From the NCBI GenBank assembly GCA_947053545.1, contig CAMRSY010000010.1, forward strand, positions 1 through 50,119: a stretch of DNA of 50,119 nucleotides, given 5' to 3'. This stretch comes from an uncultured Clostridia bacterium (GTDB lineage: Bacteria > Bacillota > Clostridia > Christensenellales > Borkfalkiaceae). The notes beneath the pieces were generated by a model. The model had not been told where the DNA came from. It searched no databases and saw nothing but the letters and a program-made list of their open reading frames with translations. A program made the translations under genes and the position numbers. Of the stretch, positions 27,777 through 36,423 are shown piece by piece (position 1 is the first letter of the stretch; the number at the start of each line of letters is the position of its first letter).

Positions 27777-27806
27777 ATTATACACCCGTGCCCGCGTGTG
27801 TGTCAA
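27777..27806 (-). promoter_or_regulatory. Sigma-A promoter of the GH3/AAA/giant-protein operon
   Basis: On the minus strand a perfect TTGACA (27801-27806) and perfect TATAAT (27777-27782) are separated by 18 bp. The upstream 50 bp are runs of A and T, as in UP elements. Transcription should start near 27770, about 70 nt before the ATG at 27699. I found no comparable promoter in the short gaps of the operon downstream. Confidence 0.85.
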
Positions 27807-28098
27807 TATATATAATGCATATTTTTTTACAAACAAAAAAATGTATTTTTTAGCTAAATTTACCTTATGCGGCGTGCGGCGTTTAAAGGCCTTTAAAGCG
27901 GAACAAAGAAAAGGCGCGTGCCGCACGGCACGCGCCTTTTCAATAAGAGAGAATATGAAAAAAGTTAGAGTGTGTAAATTTATGCCTGACGGATTTTCCT
28001 CCGCTTTGCAAGATGATTATATCCGCCGAATGTGTAATCTGTATGAATTTAAAATGATTTTACGGTTAACTTTTAACAAACAAAAGTTTAAATTAACT
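27807..28098. other. Intergenic region between the operon promoter and the FAD-dehydrogenase gene
   Basis: Apart from the promoter and terminator listed separately, this stretch holds A/T tracts (27807-27860), a perfect 16-bp palindrome TTTAAAGGCCTTTAAA at 27882-27897 (possible operator, about 75 bp upstream of the -35), and an AT-rich tail to the next stop codon. A small plus-strand frame here has no ribosome site worth trusting. Confidence 0.5.
27909..27940 (-). terminator. Intrinsic terminator after the FAD-dehydrogenase gene
   Basis: Perfect stem AAGGCGCGTGCC / GGCACGCGCCTT with a 4-base loop, followed on the minus strand by TTTTCTTTG. It lies about 160 bp downstream of the stop codon at 28099 and isolates that transcript from the operon promoter. 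Confidence 0.8.
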
Positions 28099-29640
28099 TT
28101 AATCGCCGCAAAAACGCGCGTACAGCGTTTCCGCCGCCCTTATTCCGTCAGCCGCGGAAGAAGTTATGCCGCCACTGTAACCGCTGCCTTCGCCGCAGGG
28201 ATATAAATTTTTAACAGATACGCTTTGCATATCATCGCCGCGCACAATTTTTACAGGCGAAGAAAATCTCGTTTCGGCGCCCGTAAGCAACGCGGAACCG
28301 CTGTCGAAGCACTTTAAACGTTTTGCCATATCGGGAATCGCCGCCTTAAGCGCGCTTACCGCAAACGCAGGAAGAACTTTGTCTAGCGGAGCAAAACTTA
28401 CGCCCGCCGCATACGTGGGTTTAACTTCCCCGAACCCCTGCGAAAGCCTGTCCGAAGAAAAATCTTTGTAAAGCTGACAGGGCGCGCGGAAATCACCCCC
28501 GCCGTACTCGAAAGCTTTCCGCTCGATCTCGCGCTGAAAACGCACCCCGGCAAACAGGTCTTCGCCGCCGAAATCCGAACGGTTGCACTGTACCATAAGC
28601 GCAGAATTGGAATTTATGCCGTCGCGGGCGCGGTTGCTCATACCGTTTACAACCACTCCGCCCCGCTCGCTGGCAGCAGGAATGACAACCCCTCCCGGGC
28701 ACATACAAAACGTAAAAACGGTGCGCTCGTGCGCGTGGCTGACAAGCTGGTAATCGGCGGCAGGCAACAAACGGCAGCTTTCGCCGTACTGAGCGTAACT
28801 TATATCGCGGGACAGATGCTCGATTCGCACGCCCACGGCAAAATCGCGCGGTTGCATAAACACGCCTTCGGCGTTTAACATTTCGTAAGTATCTCGGGCG
28901 GAATGCCCCACGGCAAGCACCGCGGCGGCAACAGGCAGTTCGCTCTCTGCGCCGCTTTTCACATTTTCAAGTATCAGCGACTTAAGACAGCCGCCGTCAG
29001 ATTTTATTTTTGTAAGCTTGGTATCGAAAAGGTAAGTTCCGCCGTTGGCGGTAACGTAAGCGCGCATATTCCGCAAAACGCCGTACAGCCTGTCGCTGCC
29101 GACGTGGGGTTTGTTTATATACAGAATATCTTCGGGGGCGCCGAATTTCACAAAACCTTCCAGCACGTCGCGGTTGTATCCGTCTTTGGTGCGCGTGTTG
29201 AGTTTTCCGTCCGAAAACGCGCCCGCGCCGCCCTCGCCGAACTGAACGTTGTTTTCTGTGTTGAGCGCGCCGCCGCCGAAAAATTTAAGACAGCTTTCCC
29301 TTCTGTCTTCCACTGCTCCGCCGCGCTCGATTATCACGGGGGCAAAACCGCGGTCGATTAACCTGATGGCACAAAAAAGCCCCGCGGGGCCCGCGCCTAT
29401 AACGGCGACTGGCGGCGGGTTTTTAACGCGCCCGAACACGTGCGGCTTCTCCCGTTCCTCTCCTGCGGAAAACGCTATCGAATAAACCCAGAAAAGGTTG
29501 CGCCTGTCGCGGGCGTCAAGCGATTTTTTTAAAATTTTAAAATATTTTACTTTGGCGCCCAGCCGCTTTTCGGCGATTTTAATAAGCTCGCTTTCGGGGC
29601 GGTCGGGTGAAAGTTTTACGTTGTCCAAACGCTTAATCAT
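28099..29640 (-). CDS. FAD-dependent dehydrogenase (COG2509 family)
   Basis: 513 aa. It begins with the small N-terminal domain seen in this family (residues 1-70, with a KILKKSLDAR segment). Then comes the FAD-binding Rossmann fold with IGAGPAGLFCA (81-91), an ERG strand-end acidic motif and the family signature GGGALNTENN with GEGGAGAFSDGKLNTR. The C-terminal NLYPCGEGSGYSGGI segment closes the FAD site. Members are predicted flavoprotein dehydrogenases of unknown substrate. The start overlaps the end of the upstream HI0933-type flavoprotein gene by 8 bp, so the two are co-expressed and possibly functionally linked. The length is normal for the family and nothing looks broken. Confidence 0.88.
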   Translation of the reverse strand: MIKRLDNVKLSPDRPESELIKIAEKRLGAKVKYFKILKKSLDARDRRNLFWVYSIAFSAGEEREKPHVFGRVKNPPPVAVIGAGPAGLFCAIRLIDRGFAPVIIERGGAVEDRRESCLKFFGGGALNTENNVQFGEGGAGAFSDGKLNTRTKDGYNRDVLEGFVKFGAPEDILYINKPHVGSDRLYGVLRNMRAYVTANGGTYLFDTKLTKIKSDGGCLKSLILENVKSGAESELPVAAAVLAVGHSARDTYEMLNAEGVFMQPRDFAVGVRIEHLSRDISYAQYGESCRLLPAADYQLVSHAHERTVFTFCMCPGGVVIPAASERGGVVVNGMSNRARDGINSNSALMVQCNRSDFGGEDLFAGVRFQREIERKAFEYGGGDFRAPCQLYKDFSSDRLSQGFGEVKPTYAAGVSFAPLDKVLPAFAVSALKAAIPDMAKRLKCFDSGSALLTGAETRFSSPVKIVRGDDMQSVSVKNLYPCGEGSGYSGGITSSAADGIRAAETLYARFCGD

Positions 29641-30814
29641 CGGTATCGAAAGAATTTACTATGCTCTTCGCCGCGTGCATTCCGCTGCAAAAAGCCCAGG
29701 TGAGATTGTAACCGCCGCAGTCGCCGTCGACGTCTAAAATTTCGCCAGCGAAATACAAATTTGGCGCAAGCCTGCTTTGCAGATTTTCGTCAACCTCGCA
29801 AGCGGGCACGCCGCCCCTGGTAACCTGAGCGTAATCAAACCCCAAGCTGCCTTCCGCTTTCAGCGTGAAATTTTTTACCGTTTGCGCAACTGTGCGCGGG
29901 TCGCATCCGCCGCAACGGCGCATTATCGCCCTGCCCAGCTGATTGTGCAAAGTGCCGCACAGCAATTCGGACTGCGGATACCCCTTTTCTATTTTATTGC
30001 GCACGTCGTTTTCTATTTGCCCGACGGAAATTTCGGGAAGAAACTCAAGCGAAAGAGTAACGTTTTCCTCGCCCGAGCAATAAGCCGATACATAAAAAAC
30101 CGCATTGCCCGACACGCCGTAATCGGTAAAAATTACGTCGCCTTCTGCCACGCCCAAAATTTTTCCGTCCGCGCCGTACGCCGTTACTTTACATTCGGCG
30201 CGAATCCCCTTTAACGTTTTGATATGGCGGGTATCGCACCTAAGCTGAACAAGCGAAGGACTGACGGGCGTTACCGTGTGACCCAGACTTTTTACAAGAT
30301 TATATGCGCTGCCGTCGGTACCGAACTGTTTTTGCGCCGCGCCGCCAGCGGACATAACCAAGCGGTCGGCAAGTATTGTATTGCCGTCGGAAAGAGAAAG
30401 TTTATAGCCCCTTTCAACCGACTCGACCGAGGTTGACAAAACAAGGTCGACGCCCGCTTCTTTTACCTTTTTCAAAAGGCAGTCGGAAAGCGCCGAACCC
30501 TGCTTACCTGCGGGATATATGCGCCCCAATTTATCGTTTATAAACAAAAAATCGAACAGCTCAAGCGGATTGTAAAGCCCCGAGCAGCACAGTTTTTCGG
30601 CAAGAAAAGCGCCGCTTCCATGATAGTGCGAAGCGCTTAAATCGACGTTTGAAACGTTGCCCTGTCCGTTGCCGGAGGCTGCGATTTTTCTGCCCGCACG
30701 CTCGCCTTTTTCCAATATTACAACCGATAAATTTTTATCGCGTTCCTTTATGCCTACCGCGCAGGCGAGACCTGAAGCCCCGCCGCCGATTATGGCTACG
30801 TCGTATTTTTGCAT
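29633..30814 (-). CDS. BaiN/HI0933-like NAD(P)/FAD-dependent oxidoreductase
   Basis: 393 aa. The dinucleotide-binding motif GGGASGLACA (10-19) is followed by LEKGERAGRKIAASGNGQGN, a form of the GKKxxxTGNGRCN hallmark of the HI0933/BaiN flavoprotein family (TIGR00275), with the Cys replaced by Gly. The C-terminus has LYFAGEILDVDGDCGGYNLTWAF, also characteristic. BaiN itself reduces unsaturated bile-acid intermediates, but most homologues have no assigned substrate, so only oxidoreductase is claimed. The promoter -10 lies 6 bp from the ATG, predicting a leaderless or nearly leaderless mRNA; no Shine-Dalgarno sequence is present. It overlaps the downstream COG2509 gene by 8 bp. Confidence 0.88.
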   Translation of the reverse strand: MQKYDVAIIGGGASGLACAVGIKERDKNLSVVILEKGERAGRKIAASGNGQGNVSNVDLSASHYHGSGAFLAEKLCCSGLYNPLELFDFLFINDKLGRIYPAGKQGSALSDCLLKKVKEAGVDLVLSTSVESVERGYKLSLSDGNTILADRLVMSAGGAAQKQFGTDGSAYNLVKSLGHTVTPVSPSLVQLRCDTRHIKTLKGIRAECKVTAYGADGKILGVAEGDVIFTDYGVSGNAVFYVSAYCSGEENVTLSLEFLPEISVGQIENDVRNKIEKGYPQSELLCGTLHNQLGRAIMRRCGGCDPRTVAQTVKNFTLKAEGSLGFDYAQVTRGGVPACEVDENLQSRLAPNLYFAGEILDVDGDCGGYNLTWAFCSGMHAAKSIVNSFDTDD

Positions 30815-30820
30815 AGTGTA

Positions 30821-30849
30821 ATTTTACATCTTATTGGCGGTTATGTCAA
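30821..30849 (-). promoter_or_regulatory. Sigma-A promoter of the BaiN-like gene, leaderless geometry
   Basis: TTGACA (30844-30849), 17-bp spacer, TAAAAT (30821-30826) on the minus strand. Six bases separate the -10 from the ATG at 30814, so the expected start site falls on or next to the start codon. The -35 overlaps the stop codon of the ferritin-like gene. Confidence 0.75.
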
Positions 30850-31355
30850 TAGGAAAGCCCCTCCAAGCTTGATTTAAGGTGCTGCAAATGCAGATGTTCG
30901 TCGTCTAAAATCCGACATATAAGCGAACGCAAAGTGTCGTTTTTCAGCCTAGGTAGCATACGCTCGTAGCCGTAAATCGCGTATTTTTCACCCATAATGT
31001 CATCCTCCAGCATATTCCTTAACGTACGCGAGTAGGCAACGAATTTAGTTGAATAAAAATTATAATGTGCCGGCGGCGCGAAGCTGTACACAGGCGTCGA
31101 GCCTAAACGCGAAAGCGCTTCGCCCAACAGATGCAAATGAATCATTTCTGCCACGGCAATGCTTTTAAGAAGCTCTGCGCGCTTCTCGTCTTCTGCGCAT
31201 AAAAAACTGATTGAGTGGTATATATACTGCAACGAAGCGTTTAATTCGCCCGACGAAGTGGCATAAGCGGTAGAGATTATGCGCGCTGCGTACGGGTCGC
31301 ACTGTAGGTCTTTAAGCGAGGGATAAGCCCCTTCTGCAATGAGCGGTTTAGGCAT
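30846..31355 (-). CDS. Ferritin-like diiron/dimanganese four-helix protein
   Basis: 169 aa. The helices carry the carboxylate/histidine pattern of ferritin-like metal proteins: E37 in GELNA, E70-x-x-H73 (EMIH), E117 or E123 in EDDIMGE, and E153-x-x-H156 (EHLH). Two ExxH motifs a half-bundle apart fit a dinuclear metal site. The nearest recognisable types are the manganese-catalase/CotJC and bacterioferritin-like proteins of Clostridia; I cannot choose between them. Expected role: peroxide handling or metal sequestration in the cytoplasm. It stands between the uvrA terminator and the BaiN-like gene. An AAAGGA site lies rather far (about 12 nt) from the ATG. Confidence 0.8.
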   Translation of the reverse strand: MPKPLIAEGAYPSLKDLQCDPYAARIISTAYATSSGELNASLQYIYHSISFLCAEDEKRAELLKSIAVAEMIHLHLLGEALSRLGSTPVYSFAPPAHYNFYSTKFVAYSRTLRNMLEDDIMGEKYAIYGYERMLPRLKNDTLRSLICRILDDEHLHLQHLKSSLEGLSY

Positions 31356-31419
31356 AATTTAGGCACTTCCTTTAAATTTTCAGGTACTAACAAAGTATTC
31401 GTATGCGCGCAAAATTGTT

Positions 31420-31454
31420 AAGGGGCGGAGCAACCGAATGTTGCTCCGCCCCTT
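31420..31454 (-). terminator. Intrinsic terminator after uvrA
   Basis: A perfect 15-bp stem (AAGGGGCGGAGCAAC / GTTGCTCCGCCCCTT) with a 5-base loop sits 15 bp after the uvrA stop. The minus-strand tail is TTAACAATTTT, a moderate U tract. The stem is symmetrical and may act in both directions. Confidence 0.8.
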
Positions 31455-31468
31455 TGAAATGCCTTATT

Positions 31469-34288
31469 TTAAGCCTTTAGTACGTCTTTTAAAAACTGCC
31501 CCGTGTAACTGCTTTCGCACTCCGCTATCGTTTCGGGCGAACCGCAGGCAATAAGCGTGCCGCCCCTGTCCCCGCCTTCGGGTCCCAAATCGATTAACCA
31601 GTCGCTGGTTTTGATTACGTCGAGATTGTGCTCAATAACAATTACCGTGTTGCCGCCGTCGCGCAGGCGAGCAAGTATACCCACAAGCTTATCGACGTCG
31701 TACGTGTGCAACCCCGTAGTAGGCTCGTCGAGAATGTAAACGGTTTTGCCCGTTCCGCGCTTGCTTAGTTCGGTTGCAAGCTTTACCCTCTGCGCTTCGC
31801 CGCCGGAAAGCGTGGTTGCGCTTTGACCCAGTTTTATATAACCCAGCCCGACGTCGACTAACGTTTTAAGCTTGTTGTAAATAGACGAAACGGGTTCGAA
31901 GAAATTCGCCGCCTCCTCCACCGTCATTTCAAGCACGTCGGAAATAGACTTGCCCTTATACTTAACCTCAAGAGTTTCGCGGTTGTAACGTTTACCTCCG
32001 CACACCTCGCAAGGGACGAAAATATCGGGAAGAAAATGCATGGCTATCTGCAAAATTCCGTCGCCCTGACAGTGTTCGCACCTGCCGCCCGCAACGTTGA
32101 AAGAAAACCTGCCGCTCTTGTAACCGCGTTCTTTTGCGTCGGGCGTAGCCGCAAACAGATCGCGTATCATAGTAAATACGCCCGTGTAGGTTGCGGGATT
32201 GCTGCGCGGCGTTCTACCTATCGGCTGCTGGTCGATAGCTATAACTTTATCGAAATATTCTATCCCCTCATAGCTTTCGGCATTGCCGGCAGGTTTGCGC
32301 GCGCCGTTTAATTTGTTGGCGAGATAGGGATAAACTATTTCGTTTACCAAGCTGGATTTGCCCGAGCCGGAAACGCCTGTAACGGCTGTAATAAGCCCCA
32401 CGGGGAAACTTACGTTTATACCTTTTAAGTTATTTTGGCGACAGCCGTTAACCGTAAAAAATCTGCCGTCGGGCACCGCTCTCCTTGCGGGAACGGCAAT
32501 TTTTCTGCGCCCTGCAAGATAGTCGCCAGTAATTGATAGCGGCTGCGCCATAATATCTTCCTGCGTGCCGCAAGCCACAACCTCGCCGCCGTGAACGCCC
32601 GCCTTAGGACCTATATCCACAATGTAATCCGCGGCTTTGATAGTATCCTCATCGTGCTCAACAACAATAAGCGTATTGCCGATATCGCGCAAGCCCTGCA
32701 ACGAACCCAAAAGCTTTTGATTATCGCGCTGGTGCAGACCTATAGACGGCTCGTCGAGAATATAAAGCACGCCAGTTAGCGCGCTGCCTATCTGCGTGGC
32801 AAGGCGTATGCGCTGACTTTCGCCGCCGGAAAGGGTAGCGGCGGAACGCGACAGCGTAAGATACCCCAACCCTACGTTTTCGAGAAAAGAAATACGGTTG
32901 TTTATTTCCTTGACAATATTGTCGGCTATCATGTGCTCGGTTTTGTTAAAAAACGAAAAATCGGAAAACGCGTGAATTTCCTCGACGGACATATTGCATA
33001 TATCCGCTATATTTTTGCCGCCAACGGTAACCGCAAGCGCCTCTTTTTTAAGCCTTTTTCCGTGACAGCAAGGACAATCGGACGTACGCATATACTTTTC
33101 GATATCCCACTTTACGCTGTCGGACGACGTTTGCTCGTAACGGCGCTGCAGATTGGTTACAAACCCTTCCCACGATTTTTTGTAACTGCCCGAAAAATGG
33201 TAGGCGTTGTACTCCATATCTATCCGTTCGCCGCCGTTGCCGTACATAAGCATATTGTAAATATCTTCCGGCAAATCCTTTACCGGCACGTCCAAAGAAA
33301 AGCCGTAAACTTTTGCAAGCGAATTTAAATTCATCTGCGTTATTGCCGAACTGTCCAAATTCCATCCGCTTATTTTAATTGCTCCGTCGCGCAGCGATTT
33401 GGTTTTATCAGGGCAGATCAGTTCAGGGTCTACCGCCTGTTTAAAACCCAAGCCCGAACACTCGGGACACGCGCCCCACGGCGTATTGAACGAAAAAAGA
33501 CGCGGCTCAATTTCCTCGATAGATATGCCGCAGTCGGGACAGGCATATTTTGTTGAATACAGCTCTTCACTTCCTTCGCAGTCTATAAGTACAAGCCCGT
33601 CGGCAAGCTTCAACGCGCTTTCCAAACTGTCGGTTAAACGTTTTATTACGCCTTCTTTGACGATAAGCCTGTCCACCACCACCGAAATATTGTGACGGAT
33701 ATTTTTTTCAAGACGGATATCTTCCTGCAAGTCGTAGAGCGAGCCGTCGATTTTAACCCTGCCGTAGCCGCTTTTTTTGTAGGAAGCAAGCTCTTTTACA
33801 AACTCGCCCTTTTTACCGCGGACAACGGGCGCCTCGACCATAATTTTACTGCCGGCGGGCAACAGCATAATTTTATCGGCAATTTCGTCAACCGACTGCC
33901 GGCGTATTTCTCTACCGCATTCGGGGCAATGGGGTATACCTACGCGGGCGAACAGCAGACGGAAATAATCGTAAATTTCGGTTACCGTGCCCACAGTGGA
34001 ACGCGGGTTGTGCGACGTGGTTTTCTGGTCGATAGAAATTGCGGGCGACAAACCGTCTATAAGCTCGACGTCGGGTTTTTCCATCTGCCCTAGAAACTGA
34101 CGCGCGTAAGAAGACAGACTTTCGATATACCGCCTTTGCCCTTCGGCAAAAATCGTATCGAATGCAAGCGTTGATTTTCCGCTGCCTGAAAGCCCCGTAA
34201 ACACCGTTAAGGAGTTGCGGGGAATGTGCACGTCGATATTTTTTAAATTATTTTCCTTTGCGCCTTTTACGAAAATTTCTTCTTTCAT
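31469..34288 (-). CDS. uvrA: UvrABC excinuclease subunit A
   Basis: 939 aa from the ATG at 34288, which has an AAAAGG site; the frame continues upstream to 34330 but those 14 residues do not belong to the family. There are two ABC ATPase modules: first Walker A GLSGSGKST (32-40) and later GVSGSGKSS, each with a LSGGE signature (SAATLSGGESQR, SATTLSGGEAQR) and DEPSIGLH / DEPTTGLH Walker B. Zinc-binding pairs CPECG, CPDCG/CPECSG and CEHCQG/CEVCGG are intact. It is the damage-sensing subunit of nucleotide excision repair, acting with the UvrB encoded 79 bp upstream. Length and motifs are normal. Confidence 0.98.
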   Translation of the reverse strand: MKEEIFVKGAKENNLKNIDVHIPRNSLTVFTGLSGSGKSTLAFDTIFAEGQRRYIESLSSYARQFLGQMEKPDVELIDGLSPAISIDQKTTSHNPRSTVGTVTEIYDYFRLLFARVGIPHCPECGREIRRQSVDEIADKIMLLPAGSKIMVEAPVVRGKKGEFVKELASYKKSGYGRVKIDGSLYDLQEDIRLEKNIRHNISVVVDRLIVKEGVIKRLTDSLESALKLADGLVLIDCEGSEELYSTKYACPDCGISIEEIEPRLFSFNTPWGACPECSGLGFKQAVDPELICPDKTKSLRDGAIKISGWNLDSSAITQMNLNSLAKVYGFSLDVPVKDLPEDIYNMLMYGNGGERIDMEYNAYHFSGSYKKSWEGFVTNLQRRYEQTSSDSVKWDIEKYMRTSDCPCCHGKRLKKEALAVTVGGKNIADICNMSVEEIHAFSDFSFFNKTEHMIADNIVKEINNRISFLENVGLGYLTLSRSAATLSGGESQRIRLATQIGSALTGVLYILDEPSIGLHQRDNQKLLGSLQGLRDIGNTLIVVEHDEDTIKAADYIVDIGPKAGVHGGEVVACGTQEDIMAQPLSITGDYLAGRRKIAVPARRAVPDGRFFTVNGCRQNNLKGINVSFPVGLITAVTGVSGSGKSSLVNEIVYPYLANKLNGARKPAGNAESYEGIEYFDKVIAIDQQPIGRTPRSNPATYTGVFTMIRDLFAATPDAKERGYKSGRFSFNVAGGRCEHCQGDGILQIAMHFLPDIFVPCEVCGGKRYNRETLEVKYKGKSISDVLEMTVEEAANFFEPVSSIYNKLKTLVDVGLGYIKLGQSATTLSGGEAQRVKLATELSKRGTGKTVYILDEPTTGLHTYDVDKLVGILARLRDGGNTVIVIEHNLDVIKTSDWLIDLGPEGGDRGGTLIACGSPETIAECESSYTGQFLKDVLKA

Positions 34289-34367
34289 ATGTACCTTTTC
34301 CGCCGACGCTTTCCCGCGCGGCGCTTGCACGAACTTATTTTTTAAGCCGTTTAACGTTTGTAAACTA

Positions 34368-36344
34368 TTACGATTTTTTAGCCTTCAAAAGTTTTTTTCT
34401 TAAACCCGAAATCGTATCGCGGATTTCTATTGCCCGCTCGAAATCGAGCTGGGCGGATGCAACTTTCATAAGCCCCTTTAATTTTTCTATTTCTGCGGGG
34501 ATATCCGCAAGTTTTATGTCGTCACCCGCGGCCTTTTTACTTGTTATGCCCAAAGTGATTTTATTTTCTTTAATAATCGTTTTCGGAACGATGCCGTGTG
34601 CCAGATTATATTCCTGCTGAATTTTGCGGCGGCGTTGGGTTTCGTCGATTGCGCGGCGCATACTGCCGGTAATTACGTCGGCATACATTATTACCCTGCC
34701 TTCCGAATTTCGCGCGGCGCGCCCTATTGTCTGCACAAGCGCTGTTTCGCTGCGCAAAAACCCCTCCTTGTCCGCGTCTAATATGGCAACCAGTTTAACC
34801 TCGGGCAAGTCAAGCCCTTCCCTTAAAAGGTTTATGCCGCACAGCACGTCGAACTCGTCGCCGCGCAAGCCGTTAATTATATCTATACGCTCCAGCGCGT
34901 CTATATCGGAATGCATATACCGCACGCGTTTACCGTGCTCTTTCAGATAGTCGGTTAAATTTTCGGCCATACGCTTTGTCATAGTGGTTACAAGCACTTT
35001 GCCACCGCCGCCTACCACAGCGTTTATTTCGCCCAGCAAGTCGTCTATCTGGTTTTTCGTCGGCCGTATGGCAACCTCGGGGTCCAGAAGCCCCGTGGGG
35101 CGGATAAGCTGTTCTACCGTCTGCCCCGACTGCTCTGTTTCGTACGGAGCGGGGGTTGCCGAAACGCAAATTAACTGCGGTACGCGTTCATCGAATTCTT
35201 CAAACGTCAAAGGACGGTTGTCGTATGCCGATTTCAGGCGGAATCCGTATCCGACAAGATTGTCCTTGCGTGAACGGTCACCGTGGTACATTGCGCGGAT
35301 TTGCGGTAATGTCATATGACTTTCATCGATAAAAACAAGAAATTTACCCGCGGGGAAATAGTCTAAAAGCGTAAACGACGGCTCTCCGGGGGCGCGGCCG
35401 TCAAAGTATCGGGAATAGTTTTCAACGCCGCTGCAATAACCTATTTCGCGCATCATTTCAAGGTCGTAACGCGTGCGCTGTTCCAGCCGCTGCGCTTCCA
35501 GAAGCTTACCTTCGTCGCGGAAGGCTTTCACCTCGTTATTCATATCGCACTCTATCATAGAAAGCGCGCTCTGCATCTTTTCGTTGCCAACCGCGTACTG
35601 GCTGGCAGGAAATATAAGCACGTGTGCAAGCTGCGATAAAATATTGCCCGTCAGCGCGTCCTCTTCGCATATTCTTTCTATTTCGTCGCCGAAAAACTCA
35701 ACGCGTATTGCAACCTCGGAATTGCTTGCGGGGAAAATTTCAACAGTGTCGCCGCGCACGCGAAAACACGAACGGTGAAAATCGGTATCGTTGCGCTGGT
35801 ACTGAATTTCCACTAGCCGCCGTATCAGGTCGTCGCGGCTCAGCTCGTCGCCCGGACGCATAGAAACCGCAAGGCGGAAATATTCTTCCGGAGCGCCCAA
35901 ACCGTAAATACACGAAACCGAGGCGACGACGATAACGTCTTCGCGCTCGCCTAGCGAACTTGTCGCCGAATTGCGCAGTTTATCGATTTCGTCGTTTAAG
36001 CTCATATCCTTTTCGATATAGGTATCGGTTGACGGAATGTAACTTTCGGGCTGATAGTAGTCGTAATACGAAACGAAGTATTCCACCCTGTTTTCGGGGA
36101 AAAATTCTTTAAACTCGTTACACAGCTGGGCGGCAAGCGTTTTATTGTGCGCAATTACCAGCGCTGGGCGGTTTACCTCCTTAATAACGTTTGCCATTGT
36201 AAAGGTTTTGCCCGAGCCCGTAACGCCCAGAAGCACCTGAGTGCGTATTCCGTCCTTAACCCCTTCGACAAGCTTTTTTATAGCCTGGGGCTGGTCGCCC
36301 GTAGGGCTGAATTTCGAATGAAGTTTAAATTCTTTTTTATCCAT
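34368..36344 (-). CDS. uvrB: UvrABC excinuclease subunit B
   Basis: 658 aa. Walker A is GVTGSGKT (40-47); the [12 protein letters not shown] beta-hairpin region, the DESH helicase motif and QTIGRAARN motif VI are present, and the C-terminal UVR motif (about 620-655) that contacts UvrC is intact. It is the damage-verifying helicase-like subunit of excision repair. The start is set by the family N-terminus; the ribosome site is weak (GGAAC 11 nt upstream). A LexA-like box lies between the -10 and the ATG. uvrA follows in the same direction, so the pair is probably one transcription unit. Confidence 0.98.
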   Translation of the reverse strand: MDKKEFKLHSKFSPTGDQPQAIKKLVEGVKDGIRTQVLLGVTGSGKTFTMANVIKEVNRPALVIAHNKTLAAQLCNEFKEFFPENRVEYFVSYYDYYQPESYIPSTDTYIEKDMSLNDEIDKLRNSATSSLGEREDVIVVASVSCIYGLGAPEEYFRLAVSMRPGDELSRDDLIRRLVEIQYQRNDTDFHRSCFRVRGDTVEIFPASNSEVAIRVEFFGDEIERICEEDALTGNILSQLAHVLIFPASQYAVGNEKMQSALSMIECDMNNEVKAFRDEGKLLEAQRLEQRTRYDLEMMREIGYCSGVENYSRYFDGRAPGEPSFTLLDYFPAGKFLVFIDESHMTLPQIRAMYHGDRSRKDNLVGYGFRLKSAYDNRPLTFEEFDERVPQLICVSATPAPYETEQSGQTVEQLIRPTGLLDPEVAIRPTKNQIDDLLGEINAVVGGGGKVLVTTMTKRMAENLTDYLKEHGKRVRYMHSDIDALERIDIINGLRGDEFDVLCGINLLREGLDLPEVKLVAILDADKEGFLRSETALVQTIGRAARNSEGRVIMYADVITGSMRRAIDETQRRRKIQQEYNLAHGIVPKTIIKENKITLGITSKKAAGDDIKLADIPAEIEKLKGLMKVASAQLDFERAIEIRDTISGLRKKLLKAKKS

Positions 36345-36345
36345 A

Positions 36346-36359
36346 CAAACAAAAGTTCC
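36346..36359 (-). promoter_or_regulatory. Possible LexA/DinR box of uvrB
   Basis: GGAACTTTTGTTTG keeps the GAAC-N4-GTTY core of the Gram-positive DinR consensus CGAACRNRYGTTYC with four mismatches outside it. It lies between the -10 and the start codon, where LexA binding would block transcription. uvrB is a known SOS gene in Bacillus. Confidence 0.5.
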
Positions 36360-36367
36360 GTATTTTT

Positions 36368-36396
36368 ATTATAGGACGGCGGCAATTAAAAATCAA
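36368..36396 (-). promoter_or_regulatory. Sigma-A promoter of uvrB(A)
   Basis: TTGATT (36391-36396), 17-bp spacer, TATAAT (36368-36373) on the minus strand, 23 bp ahead of the uvrB ATG. Confidence 0.75.
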
Positions 36397-36423
36397 GCGA
36401 ATTATTGCCGAAAAGAAAAAATA

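Noticed and set aside
27796-28206. Plus-strand frame including a MKKVRVCKF start at 27955
   Set aside because: It has no convincing ribosome site or family resemblance, runs through a terminator hairpin, and overlaps the end of the FAD-dehydrogenase gene antisense.
34289-34330. Longer uvrA start at 34330
   Set aside because: The extra 14 residues are not part of the UvrA family N-terminus, and the ATG at 34288 has a ribosome site.
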